Below are positions 15,407-22,995 of a stretch of DNA of 64,000 nt, one piece after another. Location of the stretch: contig CAKREH010000012.1 in the NCBI GenBank assembly GCA_934317215.1, forward strand, positions 1 to 64,000, given 5' to 3'. Position 1 is the stretch's first letter. The number at the start of each line of letters is the position of its first letter. The notes under the pieces are model-generated. The model was not told the origin of the DNA. It saw nothing but the letters and a program-made list of their open reading frames with translations, and made no database searches. The stretch comes from an uncultured Roseburia sp. GTDB lineage: Bacteria; Bacillota; Clostridia; Lachnospirales; Lachnospiraceae. Both the position numbers and the translations under genes were made by a program.

Positions 15407-16538
15407 AGGCGTTATCCTTCAATAATAAAATATCCCCTGCATCCACTGCCAGACCGGAAGGGATTGGTCCGGGCGAATCTTCCTGTTCTGTTTTTGCTAT
15501 TTTCCACTGAAGCCACCCGCTCTCTTTCGATGGACGAAATGAAATATTCCACTCAAACGGATCCTCAATGATACGGGATTCCTCAATTTTAAAAATATTT
15601 TCCTCCTGTACAGCATTCCTATACTTTTTAAAGCCTGTTCCCTCCTGTATCACACTCACACGAGATTCATTTGCTGCACTCTCTTTGCCCGGTATCTGCT
15701 CTGCGTTCTCCGGATAAAACGAATGTGCCCGGATACCAACCGCTTTTGTATCCTCCGGAATTTCCGGAACGCACAGAGTTATCCCCCAGTCCAATGCTTT
15801 TATGTGATGATCATCCACAATCTCCACCGCAGAAATATTCTTACATCCGGATAACACTGCCGCCGTCTTTGTTTTCGGGTTATGGAAAAATTCTTTTGTC
15901 TCCTCAATGACCTCCATTTTTCCATGATCGATACAGCTTACCATATTACATAGACGATAAACTTCATCACGATTGTGCGAGACAAAAAGTACCGGCTTTT
16001 CCACCTCTGCAAGCATATCACGCATCTCCTGCTCCAGCTCCCACTTCAGGTAACTGTCAAGCGCAGAAAACGGTTCATCCAAAAGCAGGATATCCGGCTC
16101 AGAAGCAATCATCCGCGCCATTGCCACACGCTGCTTCTGTCCACCGGAAAGCTGCGTGGGGTAATGTTTTTCCAGCCCCTCTAAGCGAAAACGGATAATA
16201 TAAGATTTTACTTTTTCTTCCTCCGGGTGTCTGCCCATACCGGCTTTGATATTCTGTTCGACCGTCATATTCGGAAACAGGGCATAATCCTGAAACATAT
16301 AGCCGACCCGCCGTTTCTGCGGGGTAAGATTGATTTTTTTTGCAGAGTCGTATAAAACTCTGCCATTTAATTCGATCCGTCCTTCGTCGGGTGTCTCGAT
16401 TCCGGCTATGCATTTTAGTGTCATGCTTTTTCCGCATCCGGATGCACCAAGAATCGCAAATACGCCACGTTCGGTCTCGAACGCGACGTCTAAATTAAAA
16501 TTCCCCAGCTTCTTTTTTATATTCACTTTCAGACTCAT
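15399..16538 (-). CDS. modC: Molybdate ABC transporter ATP-binding protein
   Basis: 379 residues from ATG 16538, with AGGAGG 6 nt upstream (the preceding GTG is too close to it). It has Walker A GASGCGKS near residue 31, signature LSGGQKQRVAMAR and Walker B ILLLDEPFSALD. After the ATPase domain come about 150 residues including a divergent, TOBE-like C-terminal region (GIRAHSF and a short repeat). It energises ModB for molybdate or tungstate import. Its translation start follows the minicistron array, whose last copy supplies the ribosome site. Confidence 0.92.
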   Translation of the reverse strand: MSLKVNIKKKLGNFNLDVAFETERGVFAILGASGCGKSMTLKCIAGIETPDEGRIELNGRVLYDSAKKINLTPQKRRVGYMFQDYALFPNMTVEQNIKAGMGRHPEEEKVKSYIIRFRLEGLEKHYPTQLSGGQKQRVAMARMIASEPDILLLDEPFSALDSYLKWELEQEMRDMLAEVEKPVLFVSHNRDEVYRLCNMVSCIDHGKMEVIEETKEFFHNPKTKTAAVLSGCKNISAVEIVDDHHIKALDWGITLCVPEIPEDTKAVGIRAHSFYPENAEQIPGKESAANESRVSVIQEGTGFKKYRNAVQEENIFKIEESRIIEDPFEWNISFRPSKESGWLQWKIAKTEQEDSPGPIPSGLAVDAGDILLLKDNAYE

Positions 16539-16553
16539 CACAGTCCTCCTGCC

Positions 16554-16577
16554 TTACCATCTGCTCACATATTTCAT
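16554..16577 (-). CDS. Minicistron 3 between modB and modC
   Basis: ATG-AAA-TAT-GTG-AGC-AGA-TGG-TAA encodes MKYVSRW. GGCAGGAGAG lies 4 nt before the ATG, an excellent ribosome site. It is the third copy of the duplicated modB 3' end. Translation is predicted from sequence alone; a function for the peptide is not implied. Confidence 0.5.
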   Translation of the reverse strand: MKYVSRW

Positions 16578-16591
16578 ACTTCTCTCCTGCC

Positions 16592-16615
16592 TTACCATCT
16601 GCTCACATATTTCAT
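16592..16615 (-). CDS. Minicistron 2 between modB and modC
   Basis: Encodes MKYVSRW with the same GGCAGGAGAG ribosome site 4 nt upstream. It is in a different frame from its neighbours because the 38-bp unit is not a multiple of three. Confidence 0.5.
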   Translation of the reverse strand: MKYVSRW

Positions 16616-16629
16616 ACTTCTCTCCTGCC

Positions 16630-16653
16630 TTACCATCTGCTCACATGTTTCAT
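16630..16653 (-). CDS. Minicistron 1 between modB and modC
   Basis: Encodes MKHVSRW, identical to the last seven residues of ModB, with GGCAGGAGAG 4 nt upstream. It starts 14 nt after the modB stop, so terminating ribosomes could reinitiate here. Confidence 0.5.
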   Translation of the reverse strand: MKHVSRW

Positions 16654-16667
16654 GCTTCTCTCCTGCC

Positions 16668-17372
16668 TTACCATCTGCTCACATGTTTCATACTCTTTGC
16701 CGTGATGATATTTAATAAAAATATAGCCACAAACGCAATGACTAATATCACAACCACCCAGAATCCCGCTGCCGCATAGTCTCCATCCTGGATGACCATT
16801 GCAATTTTCTGTGAAATCGTGCTCGTTTTTTTCGGAATATTTCCTGCAAGCATCGAGGTCGCACCGTACTCACCAAGTGCCCTTGCAAAGGTTAAAACCG
16901 TTCCCGATGCAATACCCGGTCCCGCCGCAGGAATCACCACTTTCCAGAAAATTTTGATCTCGGGCATCCCCAGCGTCCGCGCCGCATAAATCAGATTTAC
17001 ATCGATCTGCTCAAATGCCGCCCTGGCATTCCGGTACATGAGTGGAAATGCGATCACGGTCGCCGCGAAAATACAGCCAAGCCAGGTCTGTACCACTTTG
17101 AAATTAAACGTATCATAAAGATATGCTCCAAACGGTCTCCTAAGACTGAACAATAACAGCAGAAAAAAGCCTGCCACCGTCGGTGGCAGCACCATTGGCA
17201 GTGTCAGAATTCCATCTGCCACTGCCTTTACACGCGGTCCTGCTTTCACAACTTTTCGCGCTGCATAGATTCCTGAAAAAAACGAAATGATGGTTGCTAC
17301 AATTCCGGTCTTTAACGAGATCAAAAGCGGACTCCAGTCAAGTCCGCTTAAATATGCTGCCAACTGACTCAT
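16668..17372 (-). CDS. modB: Molybdate ABC transporter permease
   Basis: 234 residues, the usual ModB length, with five or six membrane segments and the inner-membrane permease signature EYGATSMLAGNIPKKT in its C-terminal half. An ACAGGAGGC ribosome site precedes the ATG. Its last seven codons (M-K-H-V-S-R-W) are the first copy of the tandem repeat that continues towards modC. Confidence 0.93.
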   Translation of the reverse strand: MSQLAAYLSGLDWSPLLISLKTGIVATIISFFSGIYAARKVVKAGPRVKAVADGILTLPMVLPPTVAGFFLLLLFSLRRPFGAYLYDTFNFKVVQTWLGCIFAATVIAFPLMYRNARAAFEQIDVNLIYAARTLGMPEIKIFWKVVIPAAGPGIASGTVLTFARALGEYGATSMLAGNIPKKTSTISQKIAMVIQDGDYAAAGFWVVVILVIAFVAIFLLNIITAKSMKHVSRW

Positions 17373-17518
17373 AACTGCCTCCTGTTTTCATTTTAAATTT
17401 TCAGACAGCCATCTATCATCCATCTTTTATCCTGAACATTTTTGCGGCATAAAATCTACTGTCTCAATCACTGTCTTTATTGGTTTGAAAATAAACGGCT
17501 GTTTAAAAAATTTAATCT

Positions 17519-18535
17519 TTATTCAACATCTGTATCAAAATAGTATTTCTGGAAGATCGTTTTTGCGTCATCCGAAGTCAGGAAATTGATAAAGTCCTCT
17601 GCTGCACTCTGCTCTAACTCATCTGCTTCCTTATTCACGATCTGTGCTACCGGATAAATTACATTTCCTGTCAGTTCATAAGGAACTACCTCTAAGATTT
17701 CCAGACGATCTTCAAAACCGTAAGTATCTGAATCATATACGGTTCCAACTTCATTTGATCCCTCTGCAACCGCTGCCGTCACGGCTCCTACATTGGCACA
17801 TTCGTTGATATCCACACCGCCAAGCGCATTCTGGATTTCTGTTGTCGTAATCTGTGAAACATCATCCACCTTGTCTAACATTCCTGCATTTACCATTGCC
17901 TGTCTGGTATATTTTCCAACCGGAACAGAACCATCGGCAAGTGCAATGCTTTTTGCATTTCCGATATCAGAAAGTCCGGTTACGGTTGTGCCGCTGCCTT
18001 TGTATGTAACTACGCAGACCTGATTGTTTACAACGTTATGTCTGGTTCCGTCAATAACCAATCCGTCCTGATCCTGAAGCTGATCCATCTGTTTTTGTGC
18101 TGCGGAGAAGAATACATCACAGGCTGCTCCCTCTTCGATCTGTGTCATCAGGGTTCCTGAACTGTCATAACTTCCTACGATCGATACGTTCGGCTGTGTT
18201 TTGTTATACTCTGCGATCAGTTCTTCCATAACCGTGTTTAAACTCTTTGCTGCAAATACGGTTACCGTTGTTGTCTCAAACGGCTCTGCTGCGGTCGTTT
18301 CTGCAGCTTCCGAAGTTTCAGTTTCCTCTGTCGCCTCCGTTGCTGACACATCTGCGCCTGATGCTTCGTCAGCATTTGCCTCCGCACCCTCTGTCTCAGA
18401 AGATTTTTCTGCATCTGCGGAAGCCGCCGTATTGGTCTCACCTGCTGACGCCTGATCCTTGCTGTTTCCACATCCGGCAAACATTGTCATTGCCATAACC
18501 GCAGAAAGTAATACACACACACATTTCTTTTTCAT
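17519..18535 (-). CDS. modA: Molybdate ABC transporter substrate-binding lipoprotein
   Basis: About 338 residues from the ATG near 18535 (MKKKCVCVLLSAVM), preceded by AGAGGAAA; the TTG-started extension upstream is not plausible. A lipoprotein signal peptide ends at AGCGNS. Residues 25-90 are an Ala/Glu/Ser/Thr linker of low complexity, and the ModA domain follows (TVTVFAAKSLNTVMEEL, GSYDSSGTLMTQI, DVFFSAAQKQMD, SVPVGKYTRQAM). It should capture molybdate or tungstate at the cell surface and pass it to ModB. The linker is longer than in most ModA proteins. A 146-nt gap separates it from modB. Confidence 0.92.
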   Translation of the reverse strand: MKKKCVCVLLSAVMAMTMFAGCGNSKDQASAGETNTAASADAEKSSETEGAEANADEASGADVSATEATEETETSEAAETTAAEPFETTTVTVFAAKSLNTVMEELIAEYNKTQPNVSIVGSYDSSGTLMTQIEEGAACDVFFSAAQKQMDQLQDQDGLVIDGTRHNVVNNQVCVVTYKGSGTTVTGLSDIGNAKSIALADGSVPVGKYTRQAMVNAGMLDKVDDVSQITTTEIQNALGGVDINECANVGAVTAAVAEGSNEVGTVYDSDTYGFEDRLEILEVVPYELTGNVIYPVAQIVNKEADELEQSAAEDFINFLTSDDAKTIFQKYYFDTDVE

Positions 18536-18683
18536 TTGTTTTTCCTCTTTTCTTTTTTTATTTGATTCGGATATTAAAAGCCATCTTTTGACACCCAAAT
18601 CTTTATTTTAAAAAACCCTAAAAAAGCAGCTTCTTAAATCATGAAATCAGTTAAATATAACGCCTGTTTCTATAGCGTTTATT

Positions 18684-19658
18684 TTAAAAATGAATTTTAT
18701 GATGATTTTTTTTCGCACGCACTTCAATAAGCTGTGCTGCAATGCTGATTGCGATTTCCGCCGGAGTTTCACTTCCGATTTCAATTCCAATCGGTGCTGT
18801 CACACGCGCAAGCTGGTCCCCGGTAAATCCTTCTGCCAGTAATTTATCCGTGACAAATTTTGTTTTCTTCCTGCTTCCCACAACACCAATGTATCCGGCA
18901 GAAGTTTCCAGTCCAAAGCGCTCTGCATCTGTATCACATAGATGGCCTCTTGTAACGACCACGATGTAGTCCTCCGGATGAATTATAAATTCCTCCTTTA
19001 ATTTTTTAAAGTCAATCAACCGGATTTCTTCTGCTCCCGGAAACAGTTCCGGCTTCGTAAATTCCTCCCTGTCATCTGAGACAATGCAGCGGAATCCCAG
19101 ATGGGATAACACTGGTACAAGCTCCTGTGCAAGATGCCCGCCGCCAAAAATATACACTTTTCCATCATAAGAAAACTGTTCTGCATAAAAACGTGCTCCA
19201 TCTATTTCTGTCACAGATTGATGTGCAGACGTCTGAAACTCCGGCAGTATTTTAATTTTTCCTTCCTCCAACGGCATCAGAATCCAGAATGCTTCTCTTT
19301 TTTCCTCTGCCGCTTCCATCTGTCTGATCCATACGGCATCTTCCTTTGCATCCACAAAATAAAATAAAACCGTTGCATTTCCGCCGCATGCCATCCCAAG
19401 TTCTGCAGATTTTTCCTGCCCAAGATTATACTCATGCAGGTAATTTTTCTTTTCGGCAAGAAGCTTTTGTCCTATCAATGTTGCCTGGTATTCCAGATTA
19501 CCGCCGCCGATCGTTCCGGTCACTCTGCCATCCTCACCGACTACCATATAAGCACCTGCTTTTCGCGGTATCGAGCCGCGTCCCGCCACTACAGTGATGA
19601 GCATACTGTTTTTATTTTCATTGCTTCTTTTCTTTAGAGCTTCCACAATTTCTCTCAT
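18684..19658 (-). CDS. XdhC/CoxI-family accessory protein for molybdenum hydroxylases
   Basis: 324 residues. An N-terminal XdhC/CoxI domain (SMLITVVAGRGSIPRKAGAYM, GTIGGGNLEYQA, MACGGNATVLFY) is followed by a Rossmann-like domain (VYIFGGGHLAQEL, VVTRGHLCD, GYIGVVGSRKK). Such proteins insert the sulfurated (or selenated) molybdenum cofactor into xanthine-dehydrogenase-type enzymes. The likely client is the three-subunit enzyme encoded at 38266-42023. Its place between modABC and the moa genes fits. Confidence 0.9.
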   Translation of the reverse strand: MREIVEALKKRSNENKNSMLITVVAGRGSIPRKAGAYMVVGEDGRVTGTIGGGNLEYQATLIGQKLLAEKKNYLHEYNLGQEKSAELGMACGGNATVLFYFVDAKEDAVWIRQMEAAEEKREAFWILMPLEEGKIKILPEFQTSAHQSVTEIDGARFYAEQFSYDGKVYIFGGGHLAQELVPVLSHLGFRCIVSDDREEFTKPELFPGAEEIRLIDFKKLKEEFIIHPEDYIVVVTRGHLCDTDAERFGLETSAGYIGVVGSRKKTKFVTDKLLAEGFTGDQLARVTAPIGIEIGSETPAEIAISIAAQLIEVRAKKNHHKIHF

Positions 19659-19754
19659 AATGTGTCCTCCTTACAGCATGTGCAAAATCAGCACATGATC
19701 CTATTCGCCGTTCGTCAATCATGCAAGCATGTTGACTCACTTGCGCTCATTATA

Positions 19755-20189
19755 TCATGATTCCTGCAACAGCAGTTCATCCCCGACATGAATTGTACCG
19801 CCTTCTAACACGACTGCAAAAACGCCTTCATGCGGCATGATACATTCTCCCATTCTCTGATAAATCTGGCAATGGGAATGACATTCTTTACCGATCTGCG
19901 TCATTTCAAGAAGTACATCCCCACAGCGGAATCTTGTGCCGACCGGAAGATTTTTAAAGTCATATCCCTCCACGATCAGATTTTCTCCAAATGCTCCAAA
20001 CGCAGCATCTGCGCCTTTTGCACGAAATTCTTCTATTTTTTCAAAGGAAAGCAGACTGACCTGTCTGTGCCATTTGCCTGCATGTGCATCGCCCTGGATC
20101 CCCCAGTCTTTGACAAACCCGGCTTCTGCCACCTCATGTTTTTCTGTTCCTCTTTCTTTGCTGATACAAATTCCTTTTACGATTCCCAT
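19755..20189 (-). CDS. MOSC-domain protein
   Basis: 144 residues consisting of one MOSC domain (molybdenum cofactor sulfurase C-terminal type), with VKDWGIQGDAHAG, QVSLLSFEKI, FGENLIVEGYDF, LEMTQIGKECH and the Cys that often holds the sulfur. The single-domain clostridial forms are thought to carry or sense molybdopterin sulfur. It is transcribed in the same direction as moaA, after a 393-nt gap with inverted repeats. Confidence 0.9.
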   Translation of the reverse strand: MGIVKGICISKERGTEKHEVAEAGFVKDWGIQGDAHAGKWHRQVSLLSFEKIEEFRAKGADAAFGAFGENLIVEGYDFKNLPVGTRFRCGDVLLEMTQIGKECHSHCQIYQRMGECIMPHEGVFAVVLEGGTIHVGDELLLQES

Positions 20190-20582
20190 GTATGATTACT
20201 CCATTTTCTGATATTTTTCATCTGTTCCGTTACAAGTATTTTCAATCCTTTATAAAATACTTTGGGATTTTTTTCTCATATCAGTGATTGGGCGATTTTG
20301 CAATATTACTATATATTTCTACCCATTTTCACTTACATATTCTGCTCATTTACGGTCGATTGGGCGAATGAAGTTCGTTCATATATTGATTCACCCACGA
20401 TTTTCATGATTCACGGGCGAATATAATGTTGTTCATTTATTTTTCGCCCATTTCAGCCATTTTCCACTCATTTCATTGCATATTTTGGGTGTTTTTCTTC
20501 TAGTTATAATTAATTTCGCCCATTCTTGTCAGAATTGCATTTCTACCTGCATTTTCACTTTAAATCAATTCACTCCGTTTCA
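20190..20582. other. Long AT-rich intergenic region with repeated GGGCGAA motifs
   Basis: 393 nt between moaA and the MOSC gene, both on the minus strand. No ORF is supported. The motif GGGCGAA or its complement occurs at least four times (near 20362, 20415, 20443 and 20514), with a shorter GGGCGA near 20289. Two pairs form inverted repeats (20361-20397 and 20415-20449), listed separately. Confidence 0.65.
20361..20449. repeat. Two adjacent inverted repeats built on GGGCGAA/TTCGCCC
   Basis: TGGGCGAAT (20361-20369) pairs with ATTCACCCA (20389-20397) with one G-U in RNA; GGGCGAA (20415-20421) pairs perfectly with TTCGCCC (20443-20449). Spacers are 19 and 21 nt. They could be a protein-binding region or hairpins in the leader of the MOSC transcript. 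Confidence 0.6.
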
Positions 20583-21620
20583 TTATCCACCGATGCGCAC
20601 CATCGCCTTATGTTCCGTCATTTCAGAGACCTTTTCAAAACAATGCTCCGCCGGTTTTTCAAAAATTGCAGTTTTCATCACTTCCTGCAATGTCTGTTTT
20701 CTTTCTGGATCCCGGAGAACGTTTCTTAAATCAACGCCTTTTTCATAACAGAGGCATAGTTTTAAATATCCTTCCGAAGTGAGCCGGATACGGTTGCAGG
20801 AGCTGCAGAATTTATGATGCAGGGCACTGATAAAACCAACATCCATATTTAATCCCGGAAAACGATAGTAAACTGCCGGACCTGCACCATACTGTTGGGC
20901 TTGATGCTTCTCTTCTGCGCACAGCAAATCCGGGATATATGCACTATTTTTTTCACTTTCCCGGTTCCTCACAGTTCCGGCTTCTGATGTATTCCCATAG
21001 CACTCCCCGATCTGCCGGAATAATTCTTCATTGGAACCGCCGGTATAAGCTGCCCCATACCCGATCGGCATCATCTCGATAAAACGCACCGGAATCTGCC
21101 TTTCATCTGCATAAGCAAGAACAGCTCTCCAGTTCAGATTTTTATAATGAACCGTATTGATCTTTACCGGAATTTCCACTTCCTGTACTGCGCCAATTCC
21201 TGCTAACACAGCTTTTAATTCATTCCGTCCTGTCAGTCTTTGAAATTCTGCCGCATCTAAAGTATCAAGACTGACATTCACACTGTCCAGTCCGGCTTCT
21301 TTCAAATCCTTTGCATACTCTGCAAGCAGGACTCCGTTCGTGGTCATTCCAACTGTATCAATACCGGAAACATTTTTGATTTTTTTCACCAGATTCACAC
21401 AGCCACGGCGCACTAACGGTTCCCCGCCGGTCAGGCGGATATGCCGGATTCCAAGCGACGCTGCCATCTCAGTCACTTTTACGATTTCCTCATATGTCAG
21501 CAGATTTGCCATATCCGTCGTCTCTATGTCACCAGGCATACAATACTTACAACGCAGATTGCAGCGATCGGTAATAGAGATTCTCATGTAATCGATCTCC
21601 CTGCCTGCCTTATCTTTCAT
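20583..21620 (-). CDS. moaA: GTP 3',8-cyclase, molybdopterin synthesis
   Basis: 345 residues from ATG 21620 (MKDKAGREIDYMRIS), the usual MoaA beginning; an in-frame GTG at 21674 would overlap the upstream gene and lacks a ribosome site. Radical SAM enzyme that converts GTP to 3',8-cyclo-GTP, the first step to molybdopterin. The radical SAM cluster is CNLRCKYCMP; the second cluster motif is C-S-S-C-N-R-I-R-L-T-S-E-G plus a later Cys. It starts 7 nt after the MoeA-like gene stop. The protein ends without the usual GG C-terminus; the final residues are VRIGG, so the GG needed for catalysis is in fact present. Confidence 0.93.
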   Translation of the reverse strand: MKDKAGREIDYMRISITDRCNLRCKYCMPGDIETTDMANLLTYEEIVKVTEMAASLGIRHIRLTGGEPLVRRGCVNLVKKIKNVSGIDTVGMTTNGVLLAEYAKDLKEAGLDSVNVSLDTLDAAEFQRLTGRNELKAVLAGIGAVQEVEIPVKINTVHYKNLNWRAVLAYADERQIPVRFIEMMPIGYGAAYTGGSNEELFRQIGECYGNTSEAGTVRNRESEKNSAYIPDLLCAEEKHQAQQYGAGPAVYYRFPGLNMDVGFISALHHKFCSSCNRIRLTSEGYLKLCLCYEKGVDLRNVLRDPERKQTLQEVMKTAIFEKPAEHCFEKVSEMTEHKAMVRIGG

Positions 21621-21627
21621 AGGATCT

Positions 21628-22653
21628 TTACCAGCCCTTTCCAAATCCACAATCCGGGTAAATACAGTGCTCACAGTTTAGACAAAGACCGCCCTCGCCA
21701 AGTGCTGCAAGTTCTTCTGCTGTGACTTTATCATCTGCCATAATACGCGGCAGTACCAGGTCAAAAATTGTACGTTTTGCATACATTACACATCCCGGCA
21801 GTCCAAGGATCGGAATACTTCCTTTGTAATAGGAAAGCAAAAACATTGCTCCCGGCAGTACCGGGGCGCCGTAAGAAATAACCTCCGCTCCCGTATTTTT
21901 GATGGCAAGCGGTGTCATATCGTCCGGATCCACACTCATTCCTCCGGTACAGATTACAAGCTCTGCCCCCGCCTCGATCGCCGCAAGACAGCCATCTGTA
22001 ATCTTTTTATTATCATCATCAAAAGTCTCATGAAAAATAACTTCCGTATCATATTCTGCTAACTTTTCCCGGATAACCGGTGTAAAAGTATCTGCGATCC
22101 TTCCGTGATAAACTTCATTTCCGGTCGTGATGATCGCAGCTTTTTTCTTGTGAAATGGTTTTAGTGTAAAAATAGGAGCATCTAAGCAGATTTCTTTTGC
22201 ACGTTCCATTTTTTCCTTTTTGATGACAAGCGGAATGATTCTGGTTCCCGCAAGCTTGTCTCCTGCCTTCACCGGCGTATTTCCATGGCGGCTGGCGATC
22301 ATCATTTCCCCAAAACTGTTTACCTTTTTTAATTTTTCTTTATCAACTTTTAACAGACCGTCACAATCGGCGATCAGCTCAATTTTACCTTCTTTGACAT
22401 CCGATGGATGCATGTGATCATTTTTGCACATCTCATAAAGGATCTGCGCTGCCTCGTTTTCATGGAGAATCGTGTCATCTTTTTCCCAGATGTAAATATG
22501 ATCCTTTCCAACACTTAAAAGCACCGGAATATCTTCCTCTGTGATGATATGTCCTTTGCGAAAAACCGCATCTTTTGTGACGCCCTTAATGATCTGTGTG
22601 ATGTCGTGGCAGAGAACCTGACCGACTGCATCTTCCGTTTTTATCAGTTTCAT
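21628..22653 (-). CDS. MoeA-like molybdopterin-binding protein with Cys-rich tail
   Basis: 341 residues from ATG 22653, with GAAAGGGG 10 nt upstream. It has the MoCF-biosynthesis fold (AAIITTGNEVYHGRI, VICTGGMSVDPDDMTP, PILGLPGCVMY) preceded by a MoeA-like N-terminal half, as in the molybdopterin-binding proteins of clostridial molybdenum-hydroxylase clusters. The C-terminus has a short Cys motif, CLNCEHCIYPDCGFG, which could bind a metal or Fe-S cluster. It probably inserts molybdenum into, or delivers, the pterin cofactor. It is in an operon with moaA and probably with the YqeB gene upstream, across the foldback at 22719-22963. Confidence 0.88.
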   Translation of the reverse strand: MKLIKTEDAVGQVLCHDITQIIKGVTKDAVFRKGHIITEEDIPVLLSVGKDHIYIWEKDDTILHENEAAQILYEMCKNDHMHPSDVKEGKIELIADCDGLLKVDKEKLKKVNSFGEMMIASRHGNTPVKAGDKLAGTRIIPLVIKKEKMERAKEICLDAPIFTLKPFHKKKAAIITTGNEVYHGRIADTFTPVIREKLAEYDTEVIFHETFDDDNKKITDGCLAAIEAGAELVICTGGMSVDPDDMTPLAIKNTGAEVISYGAPVLPGAMFLLSYYKGSIPILGLPGCVMYAKRTIFDLVLPRIMADDKVTAEELAALGEGGLCLNCEHCIYPDCGFGKGW

Positions 22654-22995
22654 GAAGCATATGCCCCTTTCTGTTTTATGATAAGATATCAGAGTCAAAT
22701 AGTGCATACAAGATTTTTGATTGACAAATTACACAAAGCCGTGCCTGTTTTGTTCCGTTGTACGAAAATAAGAAAATCTAAGTCTGCCTGCTTTAAATAT
22801 TCTCGGAGTGACGTGTACGTCTTAAATGCCCCGTCCATGGGGCATTAAGACTTTTGCTGCCGTCCATGGCAGCAAAACACTATGCATTGACAGGCAAACT
22901 AAGATTTACTAATTTTCTCCCATAGTCACAAAAGCAGTCTCGACTTTGTGCAATTTGCCAGTCACTATATTGTGAAGCACTATTCGCCCCCAACA
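22654..22995 (-). other. 342-nt spacer between the YqeB gene and the MoeA-like gene, mostly one foldback
   Basis: No ORF is supported. Most of the region (22719-22963) is a long imperfect inverted repeat with two central hairpins, described separately. A promoter for the moeA-moaA genes could lie in 22654-22718 but none is convincing. Confidence 0.6.
22719..22963 (-). ncRNA. 245-nt foldback with two apical hairpins, possible structured leader RNA
   Basis: On the minus strand, the arms 22963-22941 and 22741-22719 pair over 22 of 23 positions, a second arm pair (22907-22891 with 22790-22774) matches at 16 of 17, and shorter pairings lie between them. The centre forms two perfect or near-perfect hairpins side by side (22852-22877 and 22819-22851), each with a CATGGAC-type loop. 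Most arm differences are G-U pairs in the minus-strand RNA but A-C mismatches in the plus-strand RNA, which favours an RNA read in the operon direction. I could not match it to the Moco riboswitch from memory. Confidence 0.6.

Larger units (their letters stand above)
16547..16697 (-). repeat. 38-bp tandem repeat, about four copies, spanning the modB-modC junction
   Basis: Units begin at 16547, 16585, 16623 and 16661 with an exact 38-bp period and only C/T and A/G drift. The most modB-proximal copy encodes the last seven codons and stop of modB; the most modC-proximal copy supplies the modC Shine-Dalgarno. There are no spacers between units. Confidence 0.95.

Noticed and set aside
16547..16697. 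CRISPR array
   Set aside because: The 38-bp units are contiguous without spacers and encode the end of modB; no cas genes are present.
17400..17518. Separate promoter between modA and modB
   Set aside because: The 146-nt gap is AT-rich, but no -35/-10 pair with good spacing stood out. The genes are taken as one operon.
22654..22995. Moco riboswitch before the moeA/moaA genes
   Set aside because: The position is right, but the sequence and the long two-arm fold do not match the Moco aptamer as I remember it. A covariance search would settle it.
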